Below, in pieces: positions 27,001-34,672 of a DNA stretch of 39,373 bases (within the stretch, counting starts at the first letter, position 1; each line of letters begins with the position of its first letter). Location: positions 1 through 39,373 of the forward strand of contig DJIF01000017.1 in assembly GCA_002433485.1 (NCBI GenBank). The letters are read 5' to 3'. The notes below the pieces were generated by a model. The model was not told the DNA's origin and did no database searches. It saw nothing but the letters and a program-made list of their open reading frames with translations. Source of the DNA: Deltaproteobacteria bacterium UBA6601 (GTDB lineage Bacteria > Myxococcota_A > UBA796 > UBA9615). A program made the position numbers and the translations under genes.

Positions 27001-27349
27001 CCTGGTGCTCAACGATCTCTGCGGTGCGGCTCCCGAACACCACCAAAGGGGGCTGGTCGGCATCTGAGCAGCCTTCGAAATTACCGCTTATGACGACCAG
27101 GAAGTTGTCGCGCATGGACTCAAGGGCAGCGACCTGCTCATCGCTGGGGTCATCACCTTCATTAACCGCGAGGCTGAGAGCTTTATAGCGCTCCAGCACC
27201 ACCTCACCGCCGAGGTTGCCGTTCTCAAAGGCTGGGCTGATGGTCTCGACTTGAGGGCCATCAGCGCTGAAGTACGGAGAGCTGGAACATCCCGCAAGTA
27301 ACAACAACGATAGGGCGCCGGCAACCAGAACCTGCTTTGACTGAGTCAT
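24038..27349 (-). CDS. Large lipoprotein with nine Cys/DxDGDG C-terminal repeats
   Basis: A 1103-residue lipoprotein. ATG 27349 is chosen over an upstream in-frame start (27418) because GGGAG lies seven bases before it and it gives a lipoprotein signal peptide with lipobox LLAGC (Cys21). Residues 21-770 have no family I recognise; they are rich in Trp, Asp and Gly and in beta-type segments. Residues about 770-1095 contain nine Cys-framed units such as VCSDGVDNDGDGWTDFPADPGC, each with a DNDGDG-type calcium-binding loop, followed by a Glu/Ser tail. The gene is four bases after the stop of the upstream lipoprotein gene and lies in a four-gene operon with it and two barrel proteins. It is probably surface-exposed and calcium-stabilised. 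Confidence 0.85.
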   Translation of the reverse strand: MTQSKQVLVAGALSLLLLAGCSSSPYFSADGPQVETISPAFENGNLGGEVVLERYKALSLAVNEGDDPSDEQVAALESMRDNFLVVISGNFEGCSDADQPPLVVFGSRTAEIVEHQVDRILVFTPPGPVAGGLVDVGVVCGGGRTVLEDAYDYVLGDIVRTETEDENGDETIVLEPGDRRMERLFQDEFASFALYYQAEPFINWPEPVGYGFFFSGPGSRASSFYAGYPGLVYAGESWDTLEHGRVPAQIPEVEFEAPEQGDRIRGGDEVRFFRKRRTAEVTEPLTSNARKRPVTNPFASDTDQPDPHTQQSSNNVGVWLRVPYVDGEGEPLHRYLRLAQWTGEWCGLEATREGCSPGATEENLRLDNTRLPVDFRWKWLEPDTPSREDLALHPGVAPEHLEFLDCVDAGSSADDCEAASGIGLPSAEYTEVALVKSFDEVGDFPWETDGFAVVLEVFDTLQIEQGQSYVDVGELAVGRWSIDADNDYYDGFETVGENVMPRGEPVYISYGANENPDPSGTPYYGDFYGGLWVPGKNAQMEIPAEVPVPTASADIGSPSLSDYDKTPYIEIPNVQIETFLGRNSPFDPVNEEGNAVDPDATDDRVYLNYPALLPYPGSFDWRFSLPGGSTSSSDQRADGMIGGVAGDDVWQDTYFVVNLEVRDIGLSSGLGGTTVWKTTAWAWAGDDFITIPAETLATLPAVGDVFRPDAEDQDGADLIGVLNIEVHRVASWKLTNEDNPEGFREFSNSSDGRMVFDVSTITLGYFHNQHSCFDGIDNDDDGLCDTGDCLDEDGRRMDADPACIQLEGADAPEYETAVCQDGEDNDSDGLVDMEDPDCEDPNDMLEDPVCSDGVDNDGDGWTDFPADPGCSDAIASDEGGLSYASDCNDGIDDDGDGRIDADDAGCEDGADADESGDSCQDGIDNNEDGWIDAQDLTCRPDAAFAGEVPYTIADLNTGTAYLECSDFDLLGSIDNDNDGVANQDDPECLSGWDTSGEAELPVECADGLDNDGDGWIDSADPECVLDPTTEAAGPPGGSCSNGSDDDGDGWADHLDPDCLTGQDSEILETTPLQCNNGVDDDEDGDIDAADADCPTGKDNHEES
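24056..25040 (-). repeat. Nine-unit Cys/DxDGDG repeat region in the large lipoprotein
   Basis: Nine units of about 20-40 residues start with C-x-D/N-G-x-D-x-D-x-D-G and end with a Cys, for example SDCNDGIDDDGDGRIDADDAGC-like cores. The pattern resembles calcium-binding thrombospondin type 3-like or EF-hand-like repeats, but I cannot assign it to a named family. On the plus strand it appears as recurrent ccatcgtc and gttgtcgat words. Confidence 0.8.
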
Positions 27350-27353
27350 GGTC

Positions 27354-28907
27354 TTACTCCCAGGCAAACCGGCCGACCTGGACCTCAGAGGCCCGGAATC
27401 TAACCGGATTGATGTCATCGATATTGCCCACCGGGTCGCGCACGGCCGGTAAGGTGATGTCCGCCTCAGAGGTGCGCGTGACCATCAGCACCGCGCCGCC
27501 GATCTGATCGGCATCGATCTGCGTCAACAAGGCATCCACCGTAGCCGCGCTGATTGCATACTCACCATCATCGGCGGCAGTGCACACCACATCGCCCTGA
27601 TGGGCATCAAACTGACGATCCCCAGCAACCGGACGGCAGAGATTGTCACCACCGCACGCCGCCGCCTGATAGCTGTGCCTGGCGCAGTCAGGATCGGGAA
27701 GCAACCAGGTCACACCATCCTCGGCCAGGCACCCGCCCTCATCACAGAAGCCGTCTTCGTCCTCGTCGATGCCGTTCTTACAGGTGTCAACGCCAAGGGG
27801 ATCAAGGCCTCGTTCATCGTTGCCCACGGCAGGATCCGGCTCATAGCCCGGATCGCACCAGTTGGCCTTAGATGCCTCGTACTCAGCGAGCCACTCCTCA
27901 GTCTTGGTTCCCTCCAGGACAGTTGCCGGATCACAGAAGTTACCGTCCTCCGTGAGGCTACCCTCCTGGGGAACGCCAAGCAGCTTCAGGTTGATGGTTA
28001 CTACGCTTTGAGTGTCCTCACGCTCCGGGGCTGCCCAGCGCACATTGATGACACCGTCACCGGCTTCGCTGCGCGGATCCGGCAGGCCGCTGGTGGTAGG
28101 CTCATACCGCATCCAGGTCCAGTCTTCCTCCTCCGGATCCAACAAGTTGGACACCTGCACTGCGGCCAGCTTTTCAGGGCTGCGGACAAAGGGATAGCCC
28201 GCCTCCTTGCCGACCCGCGGGTCTTCCTGCTGAGAGGACATGGGAATGGAGGCAACCGCCACATCATCGGGCGGTAGGCCACCATCAAAGTGCAGATAGA
28301 TGTCCTCGTCATAGGCCCAGTTACCCGGCAGCAAGGAGTGCCCCTCCAGATAGTTGGTCACACCGGAGTAATAGACCGAAACGCTAGCACCAGTGGGATA
28401 GTCCTGAGGGCTCCGATTGAGACCAAACTCTGTGCGGAGCGCCGGATCGCTATCGCCATTGGTAAGGACCATGGAGTCACCTACGTCAACGGTGCGGAAG
28501 CTGCCAAGCGGCCCCCTGCTGTTGAGCTGCACCAGGCAAGCGTCGACCAGATCTGGGCCCTTCGGGGTCGCCAGTTGCCACTCATCAGCACTGAGGATCG
28601 CTGGAGAAAACAGATACGAGAAGCCCAGCACCAACTTAAAGGGGTCGTTCACGGTATCGGTAAAGGCCCCAGCGCTGCCAAAGAACCCGGTAACCCCAAG
28701 GTCAAGGTGGGTGCCCTTCATCTCCATTACCGCACTGTCAATGATCCCGCCACGAGCCACTGGACCCGCATACAAGTCGCCAGGATCATAGCCAACCCCG
28801 GCAGGCTTAACGCCGGCCTCTCCGGTATCGCGGGCACAGCCGGCCAGCACCAACGGGACGGTCACAGAGGCCAAAGCCAACAAGCGCACTGCAAAGGTGG
28901 TGTTCAT
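27354..28907 (-). CDS. Lipoprotein with one Cys/Asp-rich repeat
   Basis: A 517-residue lipoprotein with signal peptide MNTTFAVRLLALASVTVPLV and lipobox VLAGC (Cys24). The mature protein is beta-rich with many Pro, Asp and Gly residues and contains, near residue 385-420, one unit related to the repeats of the neighbouring larger lipoprotein (NGIDEDEDGFCDEGGC). I do not recognise its family. The ATG at 28907 has GGGAGAGC upstream (11 bases from the stop of the giant protein gene). The stop is four bases before the start of the larger lipoprotein gene, suggesting translational coupling. Its short relation to the neighbour in sequence and position suggests the two lipoproteins work together. Confidence 0.8.
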   Translation of the reverse strand: MNTTFAVRLLALASVTVPLVLAGCARDTGEAGVKPAGVGYDPGDLYAGPVARGGIIDSAVMEMKGTHLDLGVTGFFGSAGAFTDTVNDPFKLVLGFSYLFSPAILSADEWQLATPKGPDLVDACLVQLNSRGPLGSFRTVDVGDSMVLTNGDSDPALRTEFGLNRSPQDYPTGASVSVYYSGVTNYLEGHSLLPGNWAYDEDIYLHFDGGLPPDDVAVASIPMSSQQEDPRVGKEAGYPFVRSPEKLAAVQVSNLLDPEEEDWTWMRYEPTTSGLPDPRSEAGDGVINVRWAAPEREDTQSVVTINLKLLGVPQEGSLTEDGNFCDPATVLEGTKTEEWLAEYEASKANWCDPGYEPDPAVGNDERGLDPLGVDTCKNGIDEDEDGFCDEGGCLAEDGVTWLLPDPDCARHSYQAAACGGDNLCRPVAGDRQFDAHQGDVVCTAADDGEYAISAATVDALLTQIDADQIGGAVLMVTRTSEADITLPAVRDPVGNIDDINPVRFRASEVQVGRFAWE

Positions 28908-28918
28908 CGTAGCTCTCC

Positions 28919-31900
28919 CTACCAGCCGGTTCCAATGCCCAGGTAGAAGCGGAAGCCAGCTGGCTCCCGCTCATCCGAGGCGAGGTTCAAAGTGGCATCT
29001 CGCGAGTTGGTAAAGATTCCATCACCGTCCACATCGCCGCGGCCGGCAGTCGGCATAAAGCCATAGGCAACGCGCACGAAGGAGCGCCAGGGGGACCGGT
29101 TGAGGAGGTTGGCGTTGAGCCGGAGTTCGATACCCGCATCCGCGAGAATGAACTGACCATTCTCCTGAGCTCGCATGCCGGGCCACTCCCGCACCAGACC
29201 AGAGTCTCGCGGGGTCAGGCCGCCACCCTTACGGGCTTCCTCGTCGGACAGCACCCGCTCACCGAACAAGATGGTCTGCTCGCCCTCTACCCGGTAGGAC
29301 CAGAAGTTGCCCACAGTGCCGAACAGCACCATCGAGAGGTTCTCGAAGTAGACGGGCCCGAGCTTGCGATCGATGTTACGAATCAGCGGCAAGCCATACT
29401 GCACGTTAAAGATGGCGGCGGTCTCACCAGCCAAAGAGAAGGGCTCATAGCCGGCAAATGTGGTGTTGCTCTGGTATGGGTTGCGCACATTCACGCCACC
29501 GGCACCGCCGCCACGGATCTCATCAGCAAAGGGCACGTTGCGGTCTACAAGACCGAGCTGCAGCTCGGTCGAAAGGCTGTGACCAGCCTTAACGCCAATG
29601 TGGTTCTTGACCGGCAGCGGCACCCTTTGATTCCACACAAAACTGAACTCGTTATAGAAGTACCGGTCAAAGACCTGTCCATCGTCGACGGTAACCCCGG
29701 CGGTCGCGGAGTTGAGCTGCACCGAGTAGTTGGGTGCCCAATTAAAGGACAGGGTCGTTTGAGCCGCCCGACCACTGGCGCTGCGACTGCGGCGAGCGCT
29801 CTTTATATTGGGCAGGACCAGGGTCGCCGAGATGTTCTGCATGCCGCGATAAGAAATGGGACGGACCCCCTTACCATCGTTCACGCCCTGCACACCCCAC
29901 GCCAGCTGGAAGGTGCCGAGTTCGACGTTGAAAAGCGGCGAAATGGGCAGGCGAACTCCAGTGAAACCACCAGCCACAAACTGACTCTGCTTGATGTCAC
30001 CCAGGAACTGATCGTCAGTTGTCTGCTGATTGGAGTCCTCATCAATGAGGAAGCCGTAGTCAAACTTGATGGTTCGGGCCAGGCCGCCGATGTGGAACTC
30101 TGGCCAAAGGGCCTTGTTGTCATAACGACCCCAGAGCAGCAGATCCTCGCCCGCCTGGGCCACGATGGACAGCTCGTTGGTATCCAACACATCGCTGATG
30201 TTGAAGTAGATGCCCAGGTTGACCCCCAGGTGAGTCATCGAGACGTTGTTGACGCCGACAATAGGCACCACCAGCGGATTGCGGATGAAGCTGCCGTGCG
30301 TGTCGACCTTGGAGGTCACCGCGGAGTAGTCGGGGTAGACCTCCTGGGCCACACTCAGGCGAGCATCAGCGACCACCAGATCGGTGTCGTTGACGACCTC
30401 ATCGTGAAACTCTGCAGCGTTGAGGCCATAAGCCTTGAAGCCAAAAGGAGTGTAGTGGGCATAGAGCAGGTTGCCAGCCGGGGTCAGCCAGGGACAGAAG
30501 GCACCGCTGACCACGTTGGTCACCTGCACGAGATAGGCGTTAGCAAGCTGATCAGCATCCCACTCTTGAGACTCGGGAGCTGCAGCGGCGGCAGCAGCAG
30601 GATCGCCTTGAGATTCAGGCACAGCGGACCCAGCGTCTTTAGCCTGCGGGGTGGCGTCGCCCTGTTGTTCATAGTACTCGTCGTCGTCGTACCCGTCGTA
30701 TTCGTCGTCCTCGTCGTCCTCAATCTCTCCCGCCGCACCAGTGGCCATCTCAACCACCTCGCTCACCTCATCACGCTCAGTGATCAGGAACTCGACCCGC
30801 CGGTTCTCAGCGAAGGCTTCCTCGCTGTCGCCGGTAGCCAGCGGCTTGTCCTTGCCATAGCCCTGGGCTGTCAACATCCCGGCAGGCACGCCCTTGGAGA
30901 CCAGGAAGTCGCGCACCGAATCGGCGCGACTCTGAGACAGCTCCCGGTTATAGGTGCGGCTGCCCTTGGCATCGGTGTGGCCACCGATCTCGATGGCCTT
31001 CAGCTCAGGGTGCTCAAGGAGGGTGCGAGCAATGGCACCAAGCAGCTCAAAAGACTCCTGCTTGATCACAGCCTTGTCGAACTCAAAGAAGATCTTCTCG
31101 CTGATTTCAACCTGCTCGGCGGTGACCCGCACCGGCACCCCATCAGGGCAGCCATCGTAGTCCTTGTACAGATTCACCGTCTCCGCCCGGTCAGGACACT
31201 CATCGCTGGCGTCAGCGATGCCGTCGAGATCGCGGTCCATGCCGCCGGCCTGAAGGGTCGGATTGAGGCGGAAGATGTTGAAGATTCCACCAACCCGATC
31301 GGAGCTGAAGTAGATGTTGCCGTCGTGGCCCCAGTGAGGGTCCCGATCTTCATGGCGGTCCATGGTCAGAGCTCGAGCACCAGAGCCGTCAGCGCCGATG
31401 ATGTAGAGGTCCTGTTGACTCCAACGGAAGGCGCCAAAGACCAACTGGCTGCCGTCCGGCGACCAGTCCAGCCCTTCAAGACGGGTCCCGTCGGTAAACG
31501 AAGTCACTGCCTTACCATCGCCAGTCTCCAGATCCATCACCCATAGATTCTGGGTTCCATCGTCGTACCTGGAAAAGGCAATGTGGCGCCCGTCTGGAGA
31601 CCAGGCCGGGTCCTGAATACGACGAAACTTGGGGTAACCGGTAAGGACCTCATTGGGCGGAACCTCGGGGCCCCACTGCCACCAACGGCGCCAGGCGTCC
31701 TTGCCCTTAGGCTTCTTCTTGTCCCTATCGACCTTGATCCCGCGCCGCAGCTTCTCCAGCTTCTCGGCATCCTCAGCGTGAGGATCTTTACCGTCGAAGT
31801 GCTCGAGCATCCGCGCCCGCGACTTCTCCTCCATCTCGGTCAGATCAATGACACACAGGGTGTGCCAGCTGTAGCCGTCGGTGTTGAGGGCATACTCAGA

Positions 31901-33349
31901 GAACAGGATGTTCTTAAAGCCGCGCTCGTCCATCTCCAACAGGTCCTCAGGACAGGTCATGACGATCTTGTTGCCATCTGGCGAGAAATCGAACTGACCG
32001 GCGCCAAGGTGGGGACCTAGGCCGCCGCCAGCAAGGGTCAGCGAGTTCTCCAGCTTCTCGATGGCATCGCCCATCTCGCGGTACTCAGCGGCAGAATTAA
32101 GCGCCGGATACTGCTCTTCAGAGACCTCATTGTAGGTAATCTTGCCGTACCAACCGTTGGCGTAGCCCCAGCGCTTACCGTCCGCAGACATCCGCGGCGA
32201 GACCACGTAGAAGTCATCGGCCCGCTCGCGATCATTACGCCACTTGTGGCGATTTCCACCCTTGAGGGTCGGCAACCACTCGGTCCGCTCCACCGCGCTC
32301 GGACTGGTAGATTCCCAATAACTCTTGCCCAGCTTCATCGGCGTGCCAATGGCGGGGTCCTCCATGACCTCATCGCGCACCTTGCTGTAGCGCTCAAGCG
32401 CCCACACTCGCCAGTCACTATCCAACTGCTGAGCGCTGACCCCGAGGACCTCCTCAACGACGCTCAGCCAGTCCATGCTCCAGCCGCGCTCATCGCGCTT
32501 GAGGGCAAAGCTCTGAAAGACACCCTGGCCGAAGCGTTCCTCTAGATAGAGAGCGAAGCTGTAGCCGCTAAGGTAATGGCGGTTGCCATCGAAGCCACCA
32601 TTGGAGCCGAAATAGTCGGCCATGTCGGCAAAGTTGAGGGCGGTATCCTCAAGAATGTCCATGCGCATGCGCATGTCGCGATTGCTGGTCCAGGTGTTGA
32701 TTCCGGCAACCTCAGTGTAGTACTCCGCGCCGCCTTCAACCCAGAACCAGGGGTCACCGGTGCCGAAGAAAGCGGTGGCCTGAGCGTTGGTGTCGATGCG
32801 ACCGTCAATCCAGCCGGCCGAGACCACCATGCCAAAGGCCTCCTGAGCCAACACCTGGTCGGCCTTGAGAGAAACCACGTGGGCAAACTCGTGATACATC
32901 ACGTTGCGTAGCCAGTCGTGATGACCACGCAGTCTCCACAGGCCGTCGCTATGCCGACCTGAGACCACAATCCAGTCGAAGTTGGGCACCGTATAGCCGG
33001 TCAACTCATCAGTTTGATCCAGCATCACGATGTTAATGGTCTCGTCGAGGTAGTAATTGAACTGACCACAAATCAGTGGATACATCTCCTCGGCGACGTA
33101 AGCGGTCTTGCGCGCGGTGAAGTCTGCGTCGATGTAGTGGTCCGAGTTCTCGTCCTTACTGACCGGATAGAAGACGTTGAAGTGCTCGGTCTTGATGACC
33201 TTCCAGTCGACATCGGGATAGTTACGGAAGAACGCCAGCTTTGCCTCAGCGTCCCCGACCGGCATGGCCATGAACAACATGGGAACCAAGGCCAGCGCCG
33301 CCAGCAGGCAACGGGGGGACACGATGCGATCCGAGGTGAAGACGAACAT
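28919..33349 (-). CDS. Giant peptidase-propeller-OmpA-barrel protein
   Basis: A 1476-residue exported protein. ATG 33349 is chosen because AGAGGA lies six bases upstream; the signal peptide is then FVFTSDRIVSPRCLLAALALVPMLFMAMPVGDAEA. Domains in order: a gluzincin-like peptidase region with HEFAH at about 153-157 and the downstream EGGAEYYTE Glu (about 205) that completes an MA-clan zinc site; beta-propeller-like blades at about 380-500 and 580-690 (PAWSPDGRHIAF, DWSPDGSQLVF); a calcium-type segment (DRDLDGIADASDECPDRAE) at about 704-730; an OmpA domain at about 750-860 (GHTDAKGSRTYN, NRELSQSRADSVRDFL, with the Asp and Arg that bind diaminopimelate); an acidic linker at about 875-895; and a C-terminal barrel ending in Trp. 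This combination is not one I know as a named family. It is the second gene of a four-gene unit. Confidence 0.8.
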   Translation of the reverse strand: MFVFTSDRIVSPRCLLAALALVPMLFMAMPVGDAEAKLAFFRNYPDVDWKVIKTEHFNVFYPVSKDENSDHYIDADFTARKTAYVAEEMYPLICGQFNYYLDETINIVMLDQTDELTGYTVPNFDWIVVSGRHSDGLWRLRGHHDWLRNVMYHEFAHVVSLKADQVLAQEAFGMVVSAGWIDGRIDTNAQATAFFGTGDPWFWVEGGAEYYTEVAGINTWTSNRDMRMRMDILEDTALNFADMADYFGSNGGFDGNRHYLSGYSFALYLEERFGQGVFQSFALKRDERGWSMDWLSVVEEVLGVSAQQLDSDWRVWALERYSKVRDEVMEDPAIGTPMKLGKSYWESTSPSAVERTEWLPTLKGGNRHKWRNDRERADDFYVVSPRMSADGKRWGYANGWYGKITYNEVSEEQYPALNSAAEYREMGDAIEKLENSLTLAGGGLGPHLGAGQFDFSPDGNKIVMTCPEDLLEMDERGFKNILFSEYALNTDGYSWHTLCVIDLTEMEEKSRARMLEHFDGKDPHAEDAEKLEKLRRGIKVDRDKKKPKGKDAWRRWWQWGPEVPPNEVLTGYPKFRRIQDPAWSPDGRHIAFSRYDDGTQNLWVMDLETGDGKAVTSFTDGTRLEGLDWSPDGSQLVFGAFRWSQQDLYIIGADGSGARALTMDRHEDRDPHWGHDGNIYFSSDRVGGIFNIFRLNPTLQAGGMDRDLDGIADASDECPDRAETVNLYKDYDGCPDGVPVRVTAEQVEISEKIFFEFDKAVIKQESFELLGAIARTLLEHPELKAIEIGGHTDAKGSRTYNRELSQSRADSVRDFLVSKGVPAGMLTAQGYGKDKPLATGDSEEAFAENRRVEFLITERDEVSEVVEMATGAAGEIEDDEDDEYDGYDDDEYYEQQGDATPQAKDAGSAVPESQGDPAAAAAAAPESQEWDADQLANAYLVQVTNVVSGAFCPWLTPAGNLLYAHYTPFGFKAYGLNAAEFHDEVVNDTDLVVADARLSVAQEVYPDYSAVTSKVDTHGSFIRNPLVVPIVGVNNVSMTHLGVNLGIYFNISDVLDTNELSIVAQAGEDLLLWGRYDNKALWPEFHIGGLARTIKFDYGFLIDEDSNQQTTDDQFLGDIKQSQFVAGGFTGVRLPISPLFNVELGTFQLAWGVQGVNDGKGVRPISYRGMQNISATLVLPNIKSARRSRSASGRAAQTTLSFNWAPNYSVQLNSATAGVTVDDGQVFDRYFYNEFSFVWNQRVPLPVKNHIGVKAGHSLSTELQLGLVDRNVPFADEIRGGGAGGVNVRNPYQSNTTFAGYEPFSLAGETAAIFNVQYGLPLIRNIDRKLGPVYFENLSMVLFGTVGNFWSYRVEGEQTILFGERVLSDEEARKGGGLTPRDSGLVREWPGMRAQENGQFILADAGIELRLNANLLNRSPWRSFVRVAYGFMPTAGRGDVDGDGIFTNSRDATLNLASDEREPAGFRFYLGIGTGW

Positions 33350-33360
33350 GCTCATTCCTC

Positions 33361-34449
33361 TCAGAACCGGTAGGAGATGTTGGTACCGGCGGTCCAACCC
33401 CGAGACGGGCTGAGTTCCTCGATAGGCCAAAGGAAGCTGTGCCTGCCGGCCAGCGAATAACGGAAGTAGGCGTCGATTCCCAGACGGATGGTTGGATCAA
33501 TGATGAGGCGCCCCTCAACATCCATCCAGAAGCCATTGCTTGCGGGAATCTTGAGACAGGTCTCGCAGGCCGGAAAGGAGTCAGTAGTGCTGCCCCAGCG
33601 GGTGGAGGTGCGGTAGTCAAGAAAGAGATCGCCGCGCAGCGCCAGCTTATCGAAGAACTGAACGGTCACGCCCAGATTGCCGTGAATCACATCGCCCGGG
33701 TCCAAGTGCTGATTAAAGAAGTCTTCTTCGTCCTCGATGAGGTACATCACCACGCCGACCGGGTTCCAGGTGTAGCCGACAGCAGCCTCAATGGCGACGA
33801 TGGCCACCTGCTGCTTGAAGCGCAGGCCCACGTCGAAGCCCCAAGTCCCCGACCCGGTAATCACAGTGGGCACGTTGTTGGGACCGCCAAGGTAGGTTCC
33901 GGGCGACTCTGAGCCAGTCGGGAAGCGAAAGGTCAGGTTGGTGGCCAACGAGTTGTTGAACTTGGGCTTCTCGGTACGCAACCACTGAAACAGGAAGCCA
34001 CCACGGAGGTCACCAAGACCAACCCCTTCGATAGGCGTCTTGGTGTCACCGTCCATCATCCGGTTGTTCCACACCGAAGCCCACACAATGGGGATGTGAA
34101 AATCCAACTGAAGGTTGCGACTGAAACCCCAGGTGAAGGCAAACTCCCAACGGCGATAATCCCAGGTTCCGTCGTTGTTCTCGTAGTTGAAGTGGACGCC
34201 CTCGGTGGCCCCGAGGTTGAACAGGCTGTCACCGATGAAGTGGCTATTGGAGTGCTTCCACGAGAAGTCCAGGGAAGCCACCGTCCAGGATTTGCCAACC
34301 ACCAGCGCCCGCTCGATCTCAGCGTGGGGAAAGGGTTCCTGACGGGTATGGGGCTCAAGCCAGGAAGCCTGGGAAGGAGCGGGAACGGCAATGATCCCAA
34401 GGCCAAGAGCCGCTAACAGGAGGAGGAGAACACCGGCTGTTCGTCGCAT
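33361..34449 (-). CDS. Outer-membrane beta-barrel protein
   Basis: A 362-residue protein with signal peptide MRRTAGVLLLLLAALGLGIIAVPAPSQA and a beta-strand-rich mature part ending in Phe (TNISYRF), as for outer-membrane barrels. The central stretch (WEFAFTWGFSRNLQLDFHIP, FQWLRTEKPKFNN) shows the alternation of aromatic and polar residues. The ATG at 34449 follows a GAAAGG about nine bases upstream; a TTG in the same frame is at 34458. It is the first gene of the four-gene unit; its stop is 11 bases before the start of the giant protein. I cannot name its family; possible functions are channel, assembly factor or surface anchor for the giant protein. Confidence 0.75.
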   Translation of the reverse strand: MRRTAGVLLLLLAALGLGIIAVPAPSQASWLEPHTRQEPFPHAEIERALVVGKSWTVASLDFSWKHSNSHFIGDSLFNLGATEGVHFNYENNDGTWDYRRWEFAFTWGFSRNLQLDFHIPIVWASVWNNRMMDGDTKTPIEGVGLGDLRGGFLFQWLRTEKPKFNNSLATNLTFRFPTGSESPGTYLGGPNNVPTVITGSGTWGFDVGLRFKQQVAIVAIEAAVGYTWNPVGVVMYLIEDEEDFFNQHLDPGDVIHGNLGVTVQFFDKLALRGDLFLDYRTSTRWGSTTDSFPACETCLKIPASNGFWMDVEGRLIIDPTIRLGIDAYFRYSLAGRHSFLWPIEELSPSRGWTAGTNISYRF

Positions 34450-34672
34450 CTGCACCAACCTTTCTGCTGCCCGACCAGCCCGTTTAGCGGCCTGACGAAG
34501 AAGACCAGGGGAGAGCTTTCCAGAGGCGCGGAAAGACTTGGCCTGGGTTGAAGGCGGCCGAATAACACCTGCGCGGGGCCTTTATGTCAAGGGTGTGTCG
34601 GGTACCGATAGAGAGATTGTTGGTAGCGCCGCCCGAGGTGACGATGACGCCCTTGCCGCAGGCCGCCCCTAA
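34450..34672. other. Divergent intergenic region between the four-gene unit and the nucleotidase series
   Basis: The 223 bases between the two divergent starts contain no convincing gene. The notable element is an inverted repeat CTTTCC-8-GGAAAG at 34516-34535, possibly an operator. No clear -10/-35 pair is evident in either direction. Confidence 0.5.

Noticed and set aside
29579..31546. Long plus-strand frame opposite the giant protein
   Set aside because: It is the antisense shadow of a GC-rich gene that has domain motifs, a signal peptide and a Shine-Dalgarno sequence; the antisense product shows no recognisable motif.
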